From: Isoetes taiwanensis | Taxonomy: Eukaryota; Streptophyta; Lycopodiopsida; Isoetales; Isoetaceae | Assembly: GCA_021234155.1 (NCBI GenBank) | Contig: JAJEKV010000913.1 | Span: 1-64,000, forward strand | Length of the DNA: 64,000 bases | Reading direction: 5' to 3' | Part shown: piece by piece, positions 11,290-22,708 of the stretch | Layout: each line of letters opens with the position of its first letter | Numbering within the stretch: the first letter of the stretch is position 1 | The notes under the pieces: generated by a model | What the model saw: the letters and a program-made list of their open reading frames with translations, nothing else | Database searches by the model: none | What the model was told of the DNA's origin: nothing | Translations under genes and position numbers: made by a program

Positions 11290-12690
11290 AAATGATTCAA
11301 AGCCGGTGGTTTCTTGTAGAGCAAGAACCTCAACATCAACATAGTGCTAGGCGGATAATTTTACTGTTGAGAAAACCGAATCTTGCCATACCCCACCTTA
11401 AGACAATAGCCAAGATTCCAATGCTCCATAGTTATGACCTCCTCCCAAAATCCAGCCCGGATGCTTTGGCGGATTTGCAAACTGAAGATAATCAGCAACA
11501 GGGCTTAGCTCCGGATCTACCTCGAACCCTGATTCCAGAGTTATATCTATGAAGCAAGGGGGGTTCGAGCAAGGGAATGTTTTAGGGATCTGTATAACTG
11601 CAAGAGTTCAATGCGAGAAGGAAATTTATGGCAAGGGGCGTATCTCGTCATTAAATCGCAGCACGGAACACGGAATCTGTAAGCAAAGATCCAATAGCTT
11701 AAGCACTCTGTACTCATCGGGAAAGAATTAGGAAGGAAGAACATGCTTTCCATGGCTTTACAGTAAAAAAGCCGACATAATTTGGTGTTGGGCGGGATGG
11801 AGATCCCACGTGTTTGCACTTTTGTCTTTGGTGCGGTTCTTCTGGAGACAGTCTGGATGCTCGAATGTTGATGCTGAGGCCTGACTAGCTGCCGGATGCT
11901 GAAGGAAGCCAATAAGTTCCCAACACATAACCCTAAAATGGGTTATCTCGAGGCTTGCATGTCGAGCAAAATATGATACTACAAGAAAATACAATAACAT
12001 AATAAAGAAATATATGACATATGGGTCTAAGCCATTGGAATTAGGCATCAAAATTAGTTTAGCGTATGCGCACTCTAGATATACTAATTAGTATACCTCA
12101 TCAAATACATCCATGAAATCATATAAAAACCTTAAGAAAAAACGTACAAAAATACAAAAGAAACCCCTGTTATTTTGCTACATATTAAACCACCTTGACT
12201 TCACTTGGTATATTATGTGTTTCGAGATAGAATTTGATGCCCTGCATCAACAACACAAACAATTAATAATGCTAGAATATGTTCAATCAATAATACAACA
12301 ATAAATGCATGTGATGTTAAATTGTGTTTGTTATTCTTCATGATGCAGGTGTTCAAGTATATTTGGGGGCTCAACTATCTAATAAATAGAATTGTTTAAC
12401 CTTTAGTTAATATATTGTTGAACCTTTAGTTCAATAGATATCAAGTTTAACCTTTAGGGAATTCGAAAAGCAAAAACCAAACCAAAATAAAAAGGCAAAA
12501 ACCAAAAGAAAATCAAAACGGCAAACAAACAGGGCAAACGACAGAACCAAACAGGGCATTGCTCCAAACATCACGGATTCATCCCCATTTAGGCCAGACC
12601 ATCTCGGATTTTTCTGACCTACAGCTATACAAAACACAGGGAATATAAAACGTGAAGAATCTAAGATTTTTGGAGCAATGATCCGCTCCA
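11290..12690. other. No supportable gene
   Basis: Short frames exist on both strands (largest about 120 codons) but none has a recognisable domain. The DNA is AT-rich intergenic sequence without obvious repeat structure. Confidence 0.4.
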
Positions 12691-12729
12691 TGCATGCTTT
12701 TCCATGCTGTTGCAATGGTTAGTATCAAA

Positions 12730-12890
12730 GGCAAGCTTTATCCAGCAGAAAGGGCTTCAAAAAGAACTCGGCCGGAATAGGCTGAGAGTGAGAAAGGCAA
12801 GCTTTATCCAGCAGAAAGGGCTTCAGAAAAAACTCGCCCGGAACAGGTTGGAGCAAGCTTTATCCAACAGAGCTTCAAAAATCCTAATAT
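12730..12890. repeat. Local tandem repeat around GGCAAGCTTTATCCAGCAG
   Basis: GCAAGCTTTATCCARCAGA occurs at 12731, 12797 and 12853, each followed by a related GGGCTTC-AAAA-ACTCG-CCGGAA segment. The unit is about 66 bp, then about 56 bp. Confidence 0.75.
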
Positions 12891-13149
12891 CACAGTTTTA
12901 CTACCAAACGGATTTCGGCGTGCAAATCCTTGGGATTCCTTCATTACCTTGCAGAATCCCAACTCATGGATATGGTGGATGGATTCAGCTTTCATATTTA
13001 CAGCAGAGCTCCAAAAGATAAAGACATTTACCTTCTCACAATGAGAAATCGGGGTCAATGCTCAAATCTGTTGCTGAAAAAATGGAAGAGACGAAATGAG
13101 ATGAAACACAGATGAAAAAATGGATGAGCTAGGGTATTAGATTGCTACC

Positions 13150-13270
13150 TGCGCAAGCTATAAGTGCCCAAGCTCTAAGACCTGCGCCCAAGCTCTAAGG
13201 GGTGCGCCCAAGCTCCAAGTCTGCGCCCAAGCTCCAACTCTGCGCCCAAGCTACCTGCGTCTCCAAGCTG
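13150..13270. repeat. Minisatellite, units with GCGCCCAAGCTCYAAG
   Basis: The word GCGCCCAAGCT recurs about every 22-25 bp, five to six times. It sits 0.4 kb before the first exon of the small spliced gene, so it could lie in that gene's upstream region. Confidence 0.8.
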
Positions 13271-13689
13271 TAACACCGCCACAGCCGAATGGAAACATTT
13301 ATCAGGAAGGAAACCCTTAGGAAGAGGCCGTTTGCAGCAGCCCATCATCAAAGCGGATCACCGCCCTGTAGATCACCGCCCATGATTATAGCTGTTCATC
13401 CAAGCTTGCTTTCGTATCATTAATTTTATCGGCCAAAATTTCATATGATTATTTCGCAAGGGAAAGGGGCAACGTCGGAAAGTACAGGTTTTTGGCCGGA
13501 AATGCATTTTCTGGCAAATGTAACGCCGGAAAAAATCAGCAAAGAACCCCAAAAACTTTTTAAATAAGTAGATGCAAGGCTCGAGAGCTGTCACTTTAGG
13601 GTTCTCCTAAAAGTAGGGTGCTTCGGATTCTGTCTTTGGGTAGATCAAGCCAGGTTTCGGATTAGGGCAGATTAAGCAGCGCAGCTCCT

Positions 13690-14329
13690 TTGGGAGTTCA
13701 CGAAATATTTTTTTGGCTTCCAGGAGCTCCATGGCAGTTTCGCTATGGCAGAACCATGGAGGGATTAGACGGGTTGCAGAAGAAAGAATTACGTTGCATG
13801 AGTTCTGAGATCGATGCCAAAATCTTCAAACCGTTCCACTTTTCCCTAATTGATTCTACAGGGCCTGAGTTGCAGCGGCAAGAGTAAGTCTCTTAGTCAT
13901 CGGGTAAGATTAATGTGCCATTCTTAGAAAGAATTCGTTTACAATTTTTGCAGGGAAAAAGGAAAAAGGCAGAGTCCTGAGAACAAAACCAAGGATGCTT
14001 ATATGGTTTCCATGAAATTGATCCGTAAGCATGACGAACCTATGATGGCCAGGCACATGGAGCTCCGTTTCCTAGGGTTCAGGCTGGGATTGCTCTTCGC
14101 TATTCTTCTTACCGAGGTTCCAACCTTCCTTAACCTTCCTTAGTAATGTTTTTATATAGCCTTGCAACTCAAGTTTTTAACCTATATCGCTTATGCAGAT
14201 GTTTTAAGTTTTTAACCTATCTATCTGATTTTGCAGAACTCGAGCACGAAATTCACCTTTGAAGAAATTGCTGAGCTTTATGGAATGAAGGGATTCCTTC
14301 TCATTAAGAAAGTGTTACATTGTGGCCAG
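13690..14329 (+). CDS. Small three-exon gene of unknown function (3' end not seen)
   Basis: Three exons join in one open frame: exon 1 to 13883 (donor GTAAGT), exon 2 13954-14116 (acceptor TTTTTGCAG, donor GT), exon 3 14237-14329 (acceptor GATTTTGCAG, donor GT at 14330). Phase holds across both junctions: GA|G at the first and codon-complete at the second. Possible starts are the ATG at 13690, MEGLDG near 13756, or MSSEIDAKIF near 13798; the choice is open. Notable segments are KIFKPFHFSLIDSTGPELQR, KDAYMVSMKLIRKHDEP, RHMELRFLGFRLGLLFAILL (hydrophobic) and KFTFEEIAELYGMKGFLL. No family recognised. The splice coherence argues for a genuine gene or recent fragment. Later exons were not found; LINE debris begins at 14.7 kb. 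Confidence 0.5.
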
Positions 14330-14691
14330 GTACTTGCAATGGGAAAAATATCTGCAGATCACTCTTCAAATGAATTCTTCTGAACATTCCATGACACATT
14401 CTGACAGGATTTGTAGAAAAAGTGAAGGAAGCAATTATATTAAGCCGATACTATTATCTCCAAAACAGCACGACCTTTTGTGATAGGAGCCTGCCACGGA
14501 CAGGTTTCTAAAGTATGCTAACTTTATTAAGCCTGAGGGCAGCACATTTGTAAATATGTCGAAGTCAGCCGTATTGCAGAATAATCTCACTGTTTTTTTC
14601 ACTGTCACTGCCAAATCTTAGTGAGCTGGTTGAAGGTGGGTTTGCGTTAGTATGCCTTGTTGCATCAGGGATTGAGCCAGCTAAATTAATG

Positions 14692-15250
14692 TCAGGTTAG
14701 ATAAGAGGCGCTGTAAGTAAGAGGAGCTGCATAAATAGAAGCACTCCTTACTTTGTTACTTTGTAGCCGCTTTTCCTCTGCAATATTTGTATCATTGACT
14801 AGTTTCCTTTGTTTGAGCCGATTTAACGTGGCCCGCCCACCTTGCCAAGCTAACCAAATGAAATGCTGGATTTTTCTACTGCACCATAAGTTCCAACTAT
14901 CCACCAGATGTGACAATATCTCTTCCTAATATCCTATTCAATTGCAAGTCTTTAGTGGCTCTCTATGTCGCAGCAGATTATATAGAACCCTCTTTGAGAA
15001 TTTGCCCTCTTTCATCCTTGATTATCCATTGCTCACGTGTTCCCTCTATGCCTGAAATCATGTCCACTTTTTTCCTTATTCATTCAAAGAGCTTTCTGTC
15101 CCCTTGTGTATTTCCCACAAACTTCTTGATTGATGACCAAGCTTTCCATTTACCCCTTTCTTCTGACCAAATGTCCTTCAGCTGGCATAGACCCTTCTCC
15201 TTCTATCTAGAGTATATATCTTTAGATGAACTAAAACTAAAACAAAGGCA
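14692..15250 (-). pseudogene. LINE 3' end with zf-RVT-like region, decayed
   Basis: Minus-strand fragments include WIIKDERGQILKEGSI (about 15040) and NLWCSRKIQHFIWLAWQGG then LNRLKQRKLV (14916 down to about 14800). The W-P-K-x-x-F-x-W-L pattern is that of the zf-RVT domain that ends many plant LINE proteins. Multiple stops and frameshifts are present. It is an inactive remnant. Confidence 0.6.
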
Positions 15251-15263
15251 GCATTGGAAATGA

Positions 15264-16102
15264 TCATGAGAACTGCCCGCTTGCCTATTGATGGCATTTC
15301 ATTAAGTTATGGAAGCCAATTTGACTAAAGAGGAATGGAAGCCAATTTGACTGAAGAGGAGGTAGTTGTAGTCATTGTTTTCTTTTCATACATATGCAGC
15401 TCTCGTTTTAAGAAACTTATCAGCTCAAATTTTGGTTAGTTTTTGATCTTATTGTCTTTTACCTTTCATGGAGTGCTCAATCAATATTATTGTTTTAAGA
15501 ATGTTACATGAATCTGATATTTCAGAATTTGCCTTCATTATGTCATCGTTATAATTGCACTTGGATGGTTGCGGCAAGAAGGGGCATTGTTGCTCCAGTT
15601 CATTGTTGTTGAGCCTATGCTTTGGTGAAAGGAATAACCCAGGTAGCTCTTCTTCTGTTTGTCTTGAACAATTTAAGCATGGCATCTGTGGACAGTTTAT
15701 TCCAGTACATGATGATTGGGGTGCCTTGATACGGTTATAAGATAGATGCGGCTTCAAAGATGTGGGAAGCCCCCCTTCTTATAGGGATGTACACATTTCT
15801 CAGCTTGGTTGATTATATGTCGAGTAGTGTGTTCTACTTCACTTGTAAATCACGGAGCAAAGAGAATCAAGACACAACTATCTCTCTAGTGGACACTTCA
15901 GTTTAGCATGACAATTGCTTATGGGATGAACTAGTGTATAGTTTCACCATTAATTGGCCAGAATAATTGGCTCCAAATTCTTTGAATTGGCAGGGAATTG
16001 AGATTACAAAATGTACTCGTAGTTGTTTGCAATGGGAATAATTTGTTTGTCTTGATGTTATTGTGCTTTTTAGTAATTAATATTTAGGCCCATAACAATT
16101 AG
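15264..16102. other. Intergenic, no gene recognised
   Basis: Only short shadow frames on both strands. A short direct repeat, GGAAGCCAATTTGACT, occurs twice at 15310-15350. Confidence 0.4.
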
Positions 16103-16636
16103 TTAGGGCCCGAAGGGCCCAAATTTTTTTTTAATATAACAATCAACACACAACTACCATTAACATTATTAATACAAACCATTGACATTATTAACAGAAA
16201 CCATTGCATTTAACACATTTAAATTAAAATCCCCCTTAAACCCCCTTTGATTTGGGTGCATATTCACACGGAGGGTTACGTAGGGCAGCGAGAGCCCCAA
16301 AAATATATTTATAATACATGTATGTACAAAATTAACACCATTAAGTACATTCTCTCAAACCTTATAGTATTTTGCAAATCTTATTATACAGTATACAAAA
16401 ACTTGTACATGCATACCCCACAAACAAGGATCGCTATGTACGGTCCAGATTTTGGAATAAAGGGCAAATATGCCCATCCGACAGCTCTCGTTGCCCGGAG
16501 TAACCCCCCGTGTGAATATGCACCCAAATCAAAGGGGGTTTAAAGGAGATTTTTAATTTAAATGTGTTAAATGCAATGGTTTGTGTTAATAATGTCAATG
16601 GTTTGTGTTAATAATGTTAATGGTAGTTGTGTGTTA
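16103..16636. mobile_element. Foldback/MITE-like element, copy 2 (right end truncated)
   Basis: It begins TTAGGGCCCGAAGGGCCC, and its left arm matches the left arm of copy 1 (AATCAACACACAACTACCAT, CCTTAAACCCCCTTTG). The right arm ends at GGTAGTTGTGTGTT without the GGGCCC hairpin. The loop matches copy 1 but in reverse orientation (GGTCCAGATTTTGGAATAAA here, complement in copy 1). The outer 85-bp arm extensions of copy 1 are absent. Confidence 0.8.
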
Positions 16637-16839
16637 CAACAGATATAATAAAATTCATTGCAATTGAAATTTGTGAACACAGATACAATAGAATCAAAAG
16701 CAAAATCTAAAGATAAAGACAAATACATATCTGAAAACTTAAGACTTTATTACAACATAAGGAGTCATTACAGATTAAAGATAATAAAGTGTTGAAACAC
16801 ATCAAAACTTGTTAAGAGTTTACTACATGTTGCGAGTAC

Positions 16840-17268
16840 TCATGTCAGCCTCTTGTCGTTCTGCAGTGACTTATATTGTGCAATGTTTCGTGCAATAGTG
16901 CCATCCACGAATTTAGAACCCAGATTTCTGCCAATGCCTCGATTCTTGCTCTTCTTCCCTTTTTTTCTCGATGTGGATGCATTATCACTTTTCTTGCTGC
17001 CCTCCTCCACATCATTTCTCTTCTTCATAATCATCTCTTCCATACTCCTTGCACCAACCAATCCCTTCTCCAACAATGTGTCGTAAAAAGCATCAATATC
17101 AGCAGCAGTTTCATGTGGCAAATCAGGGGTGTCTACACGACAATTTAACTCTACCGCTATCCCCACACCTCCATCAACTCCATCAACTACATGGGCATTC
17201 TCGCCTTCCTCAACTCCATGGGCTGTCTCGCCTTTATTTGAAGAGACTACAGAATATGATCCGTATTA
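16840..17268 (-). CDS. Uncharacterised minus-strand ORF, basic C-terminus
   Basis: After a TAA near 17270 the frame stays open leftward. It contains GVEEGENAHVVDGVDGG, then DTPDLPHETAADIDAFYDTL, then GARSMEEMIMKKRNDVEE, and a Lys-rich tail RKKGKKSKNRGIGRNLG before the stop near 16840. The first usual ATG of the tail part would be at 17166. There is no known domain. A plus-strand frame (17129-17446) overlaps its start, and only one of the two is likely real. Confidence 0.3.
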
Positions 17269-17446
17269 CATGAATGGGTATGTTGGACCGTATGTGAGAG
17301 TTTGTGCCATATGCAACCTCCATCCTGGAGAGGCATTGTTTGTCAACTATCCTTTCAAAAGAGAGACCCCAAGGCGAGTAGAACGTAAGAAGCGTGGTGA
17401 ACCAATTGTTGTGCCCTATGGAAGGAAGCGTTGCCTAGATTCATAG
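17129..17446 (+). CDS. Uncharacterised plus-strand ORF, basic tail
   Basis: A 105-codon frame with a Ser/Thr/Pro-rich start, followed by YDPYYMNGYVGPYVRVCAIC, then NLHPGEALFVNYPFKRE and a basic end RRVERKKRGEPIVVPYGRKR. The Cys pair VCAIC and the basic tail may indicate a small nucleic-acid-binding fragment, but I know no family. It overlaps the start of the minus-strand ORF. Confidence 0.3.
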   Translation: MSTRQFNSTAIPTPPSTPSTTWAFSPSSTPWAVSPLFEETTEYDPYYMNGYVGPYVRVCAICNLHPGEALFVNYPFKRETPRRVERKKRGEPIVVPYGRKRCLDS

Positions 17447-17916
17447 TGATGTAGCATTGCCATTTAAACAAAGCGATGAATATTTTGATTTTTTATGGTT
17501 TATGGGCTTTGATGATGTTAATCATGTAGTTATGTTGGTTAATGGTTGTGCCTAGATTATAAGCATGTAGCATTTCCATTTAAACAAAATGAAACCTTAG
17601 TATGTTTCAGAACCAGATATTATCTACTTATCATTTCTCGTATTAATTATATCTCACATGCTTATGTTTATGAAATGTAAACAAATTCCATAACATGTAC
17701 GTGTAATAGATTAAGACCGTTTTCCAATACAATCATAACTTATAAGACAGAAGAAAGAGCTAAAACCATGGTTATGCGACAACTATGGTTGTGCTAAAAT
17801 TGTGGTTAACTTATCATTTGCCATGTTTACGCTACGATTTTGCTCACAGGTCAATTATTGCTTGCAAACAAACGGCATGTATGTAAGTATTACGTAGCAG
17901 AACAGACAGCCTTATG

Positions 17917-18398
17917 CTAGTATGGTTTTTTATTGTTGACGTTACCAGCAGGATCATAGCTGCAAACAACCAAGGTATAATCACAGGTAACTTTAGCACA
18001 ACCAAGGTAGAGGGTATTACTCCAAACCACCTGGGTGTAGTGGCCACATGTTGCAGAACAAGTGTTGGTATCATAATCATAGTATTGCATCTCATCAATC
18101 CAACTATTCACTGCATCACGGTAGCACTCCAATCATTGCCAGAACCCCAGAACAAATTTTCGCCATAAGAACCGCCAGAATGAGCTGGCATGCTTGATCC
18201 ACAATTGTTTTGCGCATATTGCAGAGCATAATTATACAGCTCACTGCTCCATGTCAATCCAGAAACACTCACAGATGCCCTTTCTGTATTGTGGGCATTC
18301 AGAAAATCATCGCTATCATCAGCTTGAATGCTGATAAAAGCGCTGCTACATATGATCAATAACAACAACACTATGCATGTAATCTTTGCCATCTCCAA
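17917..18398 (-). pseudogene. PR-1-like CAP/SCP protein, single exon, one frameshift
   Basis: CAP proteins are small secreted proteins of the PR-1 family. The first frame (18398 down to about 18120) starts MEMAKITCIVLLLLIICSSA, a signal peptide. It then reads FLNAHNTERASVSVSGLTWS, HSGGSYGENLFWGSGNDWSA. The frame then breaks: the continuation, DAVNSWIDEMQYYDYD, CGHYTQVVWSNTLYLGCAKV and SYDPAGNVNNKKPY, lies in another frame (from 18132 down). CAP motifs GENLFWG, CGHYTQVVW and YDPAGN are all conserved, with the usual cysteines. Length and absence of introns fit PR-1. A single net frameshift near 18115-18125 disables it unless it is a sequence error. The duplicated upstream flank starts at 18437. 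Confidence 0.85.
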
Positions 18399-18436
18399 AC
18401 TATGATTTTGATCATACTTTTCTGCTAGTTTTATAG

Positions 18437-18580
18437 TCTCTGAAAGTTCTGCAACAGGACTAGCTATGCCTGTCTCACTCTGGACGATTTCTTTTTTACT
18501 GAATAATTCCTCTGGGATATTTCCATGTTATTATCCACGAGACGAAGACTTCGTCAAGTCAAGTGCACCATCAAACTCTC
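18437..18580. repeat. CAP 5'-flank repeat, copy 1
   Basis: Upstream of the minus-strand CAP gene. It contains CAGGACTAGCTATGCCTG, TCTCACTCTGGACGA, TTACTGAATAATTCCTCTGG, TTCCATGTTATTATCCACGA and ACTTCGTCAAGTCAAG. Related copies are at 19067-19230, 19252-19370 and, split, 28173-28308 plus 28801-28860. Confidence 0.75.
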
Positions 18581-18809
18581 TAAATTTTCTAACATCGAGC
18601 CCCAAGAGTTCAGCATGTTGTATTTGTCCTTTGTCTTTTAGTATACTGTTGAGATTAGCAAGCACTGTCTCGTGACATTCAAAACAGGACTGAAATGGCC
18701 ACAAAACAGGAACGTGAATAAACTATGTTACGTTGAATAAACCCTGGAGACAATTAGGGTAGGAATCCACAACACAAAGGCTTTGTCAAGCTTACGTCTA
18801 TAAACTTGA

Positions 18810-18975
18810 CTCAAGGCATCTTTCTGCAGAGAATTTTGCCATTGTGTGTGTTTTGACCAAAAGCTGATAATCGCTCATAAATGCTGCATTGACAAGTCGG
18901 TCTACTGCAACATCATCCTTGCATGAACATGCCATGTTGTTGTGCTTCCATGAACATGCGTTGAACGTTTCTGAC
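18810..18975 (-). pseudogene. CAP gene 5'-end remnant
   Basis: CAGAGAATTTTGCCATTGTG, AAAAGCTGATAATCGCTCAT and TGCAACATCATCCTTGCATG match, with few changes, the 5' region of the CAP remnant at 21455-21570. Only the start codon region and upstream sequence remain. Confidence 0.55.
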
Positions 18976-19066
18976 ATTGCAAGCTAGTTGTTTGGGAACG
19001 AGAGTCATTGCTCTAGACCGTCAGCCATGTGAATACTGAAAGATCAAGCTATTAGGGTCCTTAGAG

Positions 19067-19370
19067 TCTCAGAGAGTTCTGTAACAGGACTAGCTATCTA
19101 CTGTCTCACTCTGGACGAGTTCTTTTGTACTGAATAATTCACTATTATCCACAAGACTAGAGCATAGAATCTGTGGATAGGAATCCACAACACAAGGGCT
19201 TCGTCAAGTCAAGTAGGACGAGCAAGGAAAAGCCAAGAAAGTTGGTTTTATAGTCTCTGAGAGTTCCTTTTTACTGAATAAATCCTCTAACCAGGAGACA
19301 ATTGGGATATTTCCATGTTATTATCCACGAAGACTTCGTCAAGTCAAGCGCACCACCAAAATCTCTACCT
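19067..19370. repeat. CAP 5'-flank repeat, copies 2 and 3 in tandem
   Basis: Copy 2 (19067-19230) has CAGGACTAGCTATCTACTG, TCTCACTCTGGACGAG, AGAGCATAGAATCTGTGGA, TAGGAATCCACAACACAAG and CTTCGTCAAGTCAAG. Copy 3 (19252-19370) has TTTTTACTGAATAAATCCTC, TTCCATGTTATTATCCACGA and CTTCGTCAAGTCAAG. No CAP coding part directly follows them, so they mark lost or moved gene copies. Confidence 0.7.
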
Positions 19371-20144
19371 TAAGGACCACTAAATAAGTGATAAGATTAG
19401 CACTGACTGCTTCACATCCATGGTCCTTTCACTTTCTAATTGATGCATGCTTGCCCTTACTTCAGTTATAAGGCAAATTATTACTGCTCATTTTCTAACA
19501 TTAACCAAATGCAAGTCTGAAACCGAGCCCCAAGAGTTCAGCATACTGTATTTGTCCTTTCTCTTTTAGTATATTGTTGAGATTAGCAAGCAATGTCTCA
19601 TCACATTCAAAACCTTCCACTTCTTTAAAGGGTAAATTACCCTTTAATAGAGAAGCTGAAGCTACCACAACAATCATACCAATTCATCAATCTTGCTTAA
19701 ATGTGTAGAAAGAATTTTAATTGGAATTGGTTGCTCTCCATGGACAATAATATCTAATTCAAGTGCATTCAATTCATATCGAACAACTTGATCGCAGGGC
19801 ATTTATTACTTGGAACGAGTTTGAGAATTATATTCTGGCAAAATGAGTTACGTCCCTTCCAACTAGACGAGACGCTGGCTTAGTACATTTGGTTAAATCA
19901 TGAGATGTAGGACGGAGCAAGGAAAAGCCAAGCAAGTTTCCTTTGCTCTAGTCAAATGACAAACCAAAAAGCATTGTGATTTTTGAAAGGGTCGCTCAAG
20001 CTTACGTCTAAAGATTAATTCAAGATCAAACACGTGGACTGCAGGGCGAGGCATGTTTTTTTTGCAAACATGGCAAATACATGGGTAGCTTTATTGGAGA
20101 TATGAAGCTATTTTCGGATCAGTAGGGAAGCCATTCACAATTCA

Positions 20145-20561
20145 CAGTGACGAGTTTCTACAAGCTCGTAACACAGCCAGACCGAAGTTGGTGTGGGGAT
20201 AATGACACGGAGCAGAAATTTATATGGCTACGCTCTCTCTTATGCTCAGAGCCAGGATGAAAACTGTAGAAATGGAAATTTGATCCATCCTAATTGCCCT
20301 TATGGTGAGAACCTCTTTTGGGGATCGGGCACGGATTATAGCCCTTCTGATGCAGTGGCCAATTGGGTTGACGAGAAGAAAAACTACAACTATGATTCCA
20401 ATTCTTGTGATACTGATGATGCACTCTGTGGCCACTACACTCAAGTTGTTTGGAAAAACTCTGTCAACCTTCGTTGCGTTAAGTATACCCGTGATTCCAG
20501 CATTAGCTATGATCCTCGTGATAACTATGACGGTGAAAAACGGTGGTCAAGTAAACAATAA
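20145..20561 (+). pseudogene. PR-1-like CAP protein, N-terminal frameshift, no signal peptide seen
   Basis: The frame around 20151 gives DEFLQARNTARPKLVWG, the first helix of a CAP domain. A frame change near 20200 then leads to the open block NLYGYALSYAQSQDENCR, CPYGENLFWGSGTDYS, DAVANWVDEKKNYNYDSNSC, CGHYTQVVWKNSVNLRCVKY and SYDPRDNYDGEKRWSSKQ. GENLFWG and CGHYTQVVW are intact. The Cys expected before the YDP box and the Gly of 'GC' in NLRCV are changed. No secretion signal precedes it. It is transcribed opposite to the other copies, so it may be a diverged copy inverted during duplication. Confidence 0.85.
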
Positions 20562-20927
20562 TGATCATCTTGCCTTGCATGCCATTAAAGTAAACAAGTA
20601 TGTCCTCTTTATGTAATTTGGCACAAGGTATAGAGGATGTTTAACTAATGTAATTCAAGGCCAAACATTAGATATTGTGCAACTAGAAAAATAACCACAG
20701 GGTGTTATAATCTGTGTGCTCTAGAGGATGAGGATGTTGAAGTTTGATGTTATGTTTACATCCTTGCAGTTCTGATTATATTATATATGATATGATTTCA
20801 GATCCTTACTTTAAAACTTCAATTCTATTCTATTTTTATCTTACCAACAGCTATCCATCATGCACTTTGATGATGATGGGGCAGGATTAAGTAAAGCATT
20901 GATAAGGTCATATGCTAAAAGTGCAAG
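20562..20927. other. 3' flank of CAP copy, no gene
   Basis: AT-rich sequence downstream of the CAP remnant, without recognisable features until the CTAT microsatellite. Confidence 0.4.
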
Positions 20928-21043
<116 letters not shown>

Positions 21044-21239
21044 CATTCTCAGTTAGTATGATTTCTGGCCAATGTAATTACCAAGAGGGCCATAACTACA
21101 AATGATATAAATAGTGGGCTTGTTATTACATCTCCAAAAAATTGAGTATAGTGCTTACATTGCTGAACATAACAGCATATGTTACTATTCAATAATAATA
21201 TTTTTTCTCCGAAACCCAAGCTTGGACTGCATTAGTAGG

Positions 21240-21571
21240 ACTCTAAGCCATGCTAGAACCCCAGAACAATTTCTCACCATATGGTCCTCCAGAATGCTCC
21301 ACCTCCAGAATGCACCAGCATGCCATTCATGCACTTATTAGCTTGCATTTTAGCATAAATGAGCACCCAATTATGCTCTTGTTGAATTGTGGATTGTCAT
21401 AAACTCATCTTTCTCAGCTCCCAAAACATGCACAATATACAAGTAGAAAACTAAAAAGCCTGCAGAGAATTTTGCCATTGTGTGTGTCCTAACCAAAAGC
21501 TGATAATCACTGATGAATACTACATTGGCAATTGGATCTACTGCAACATCATGCTTGCATGAACATGTCAT
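21240..21571 (-). pseudogene. PR-1-like CAP remnant, 5' half
   Basis: Leftward from about 21475 a frame reads MAKFSAGFLVFYLYIVHV (signal-peptide-like), then LGAEKDEFMTIHNSTRA and a stop (21371). Further left, decayed HSGG- and GPYGEKLFWGS-like words (21250-21300) correspond to the HSGG-YGENLFWG block. The C-terminal half with CGHYTQVVW is absent. Confidence 0.7.
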
Positions 21572-22708
21572 ATCGAAGAATGTAAGATAAATGGCCTAGG
21601 TCAGTTGATATGCTAGAGGAAGTCTATTGAAACATCGTGCTTGCATGAACATGCCATCTTACATGCGGGTTTGGCAATTCTTTAAAAGCAATTCTGTCTT
21701 GAGGGTGTATTTTTATTAACAAAGTAACATGCCCTCAGTCTAGAAGACAGATCACCTTGGATATTGAGTAAAGCTATCTATATAATCAAACTATTTCTAA
21801 GACAACACAGATCATCTTGGATATTTAGTAGATATAGCCACCATAATCCCTAAGCGCCAAAGCCCTAAGCGCTTTGGTTGGTTTATGCCATTGCTAGGAA
21901 CACATATAGAATGGTTGCACAAAAAATGATGCGGGTTTGATCTTCAAAATGGCAGATGAGCCATCCTCTGCCCTGCCCTTTCCTTCACGTTTGCCTTTTA
22001 CCTTCTTCCTTCAAAAAGCCTGTTTTGGATTATTTGGAGATTATATATGTGATTTCCTTCTCAAGCTCAGAAAAGCGAATTACCTGCTTCAAATGATGGA
22101 TTCATTAGCAGCTTAGTTATGAGATTTCGTTCTCAAGCTCGGGCGTAATTGAGGTTTTTGTTTCAGAAATTGAGGCTGCTCTTAGCAACAGTGGCTACAC
22201 ATGAACCAAATGTGCAGAAACATTTGTATGTTAAACAAGGTTTAAAATGAAACGCACTTATTTAAGAAGTGCGTTTGAAAGATTCCTTCTAAAAATTTAC
22301 AAAATTCTAAAATACCCCTAAAAAGGACTCTTTTACTATCTTGTGTCTAAAGATTTATAAAACTGCTTATGAAAACAGACATTTTAGGAAGACTTAACAT
22401 TAAGGAGAAGAACAACAAAGAAAAATATCTCATTTTAGAGGGGAAAAGGACCACTACGAAAGCCAAAGATTTATTATGGGGCAAACTCATATGATAAAAT
22501 TAGACGCTTTTGTATCTTATCCCTTAGAACATTTATATTGGCTGTTATAGAAGACAAAAAATTTGTTATTTCACAACCATTTTGGCTAAACATCCTAATT
22601 GACCTTAAAAGACATTGGGAGACAGTTGAACAAACTGCTTGAATGAAAAATTATTGTTTTTGCATCATATGGTATTACAAATGGTAATACATCCATGAAA
22701 TCATGCAG

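Noticed and set aside
11547-12051. 121- and 97-codon minus-strand frames
   Set aside because: No domain, no supporting splice sites, overlapping each other in different frames; composition looks random.
12704-13115. 105-codon plus-strand frame with repeated KASFIQQKGLQK
   Set aside because: Arises from the local tandem repeat; no homology, and upstream and downstream context is non-coding.
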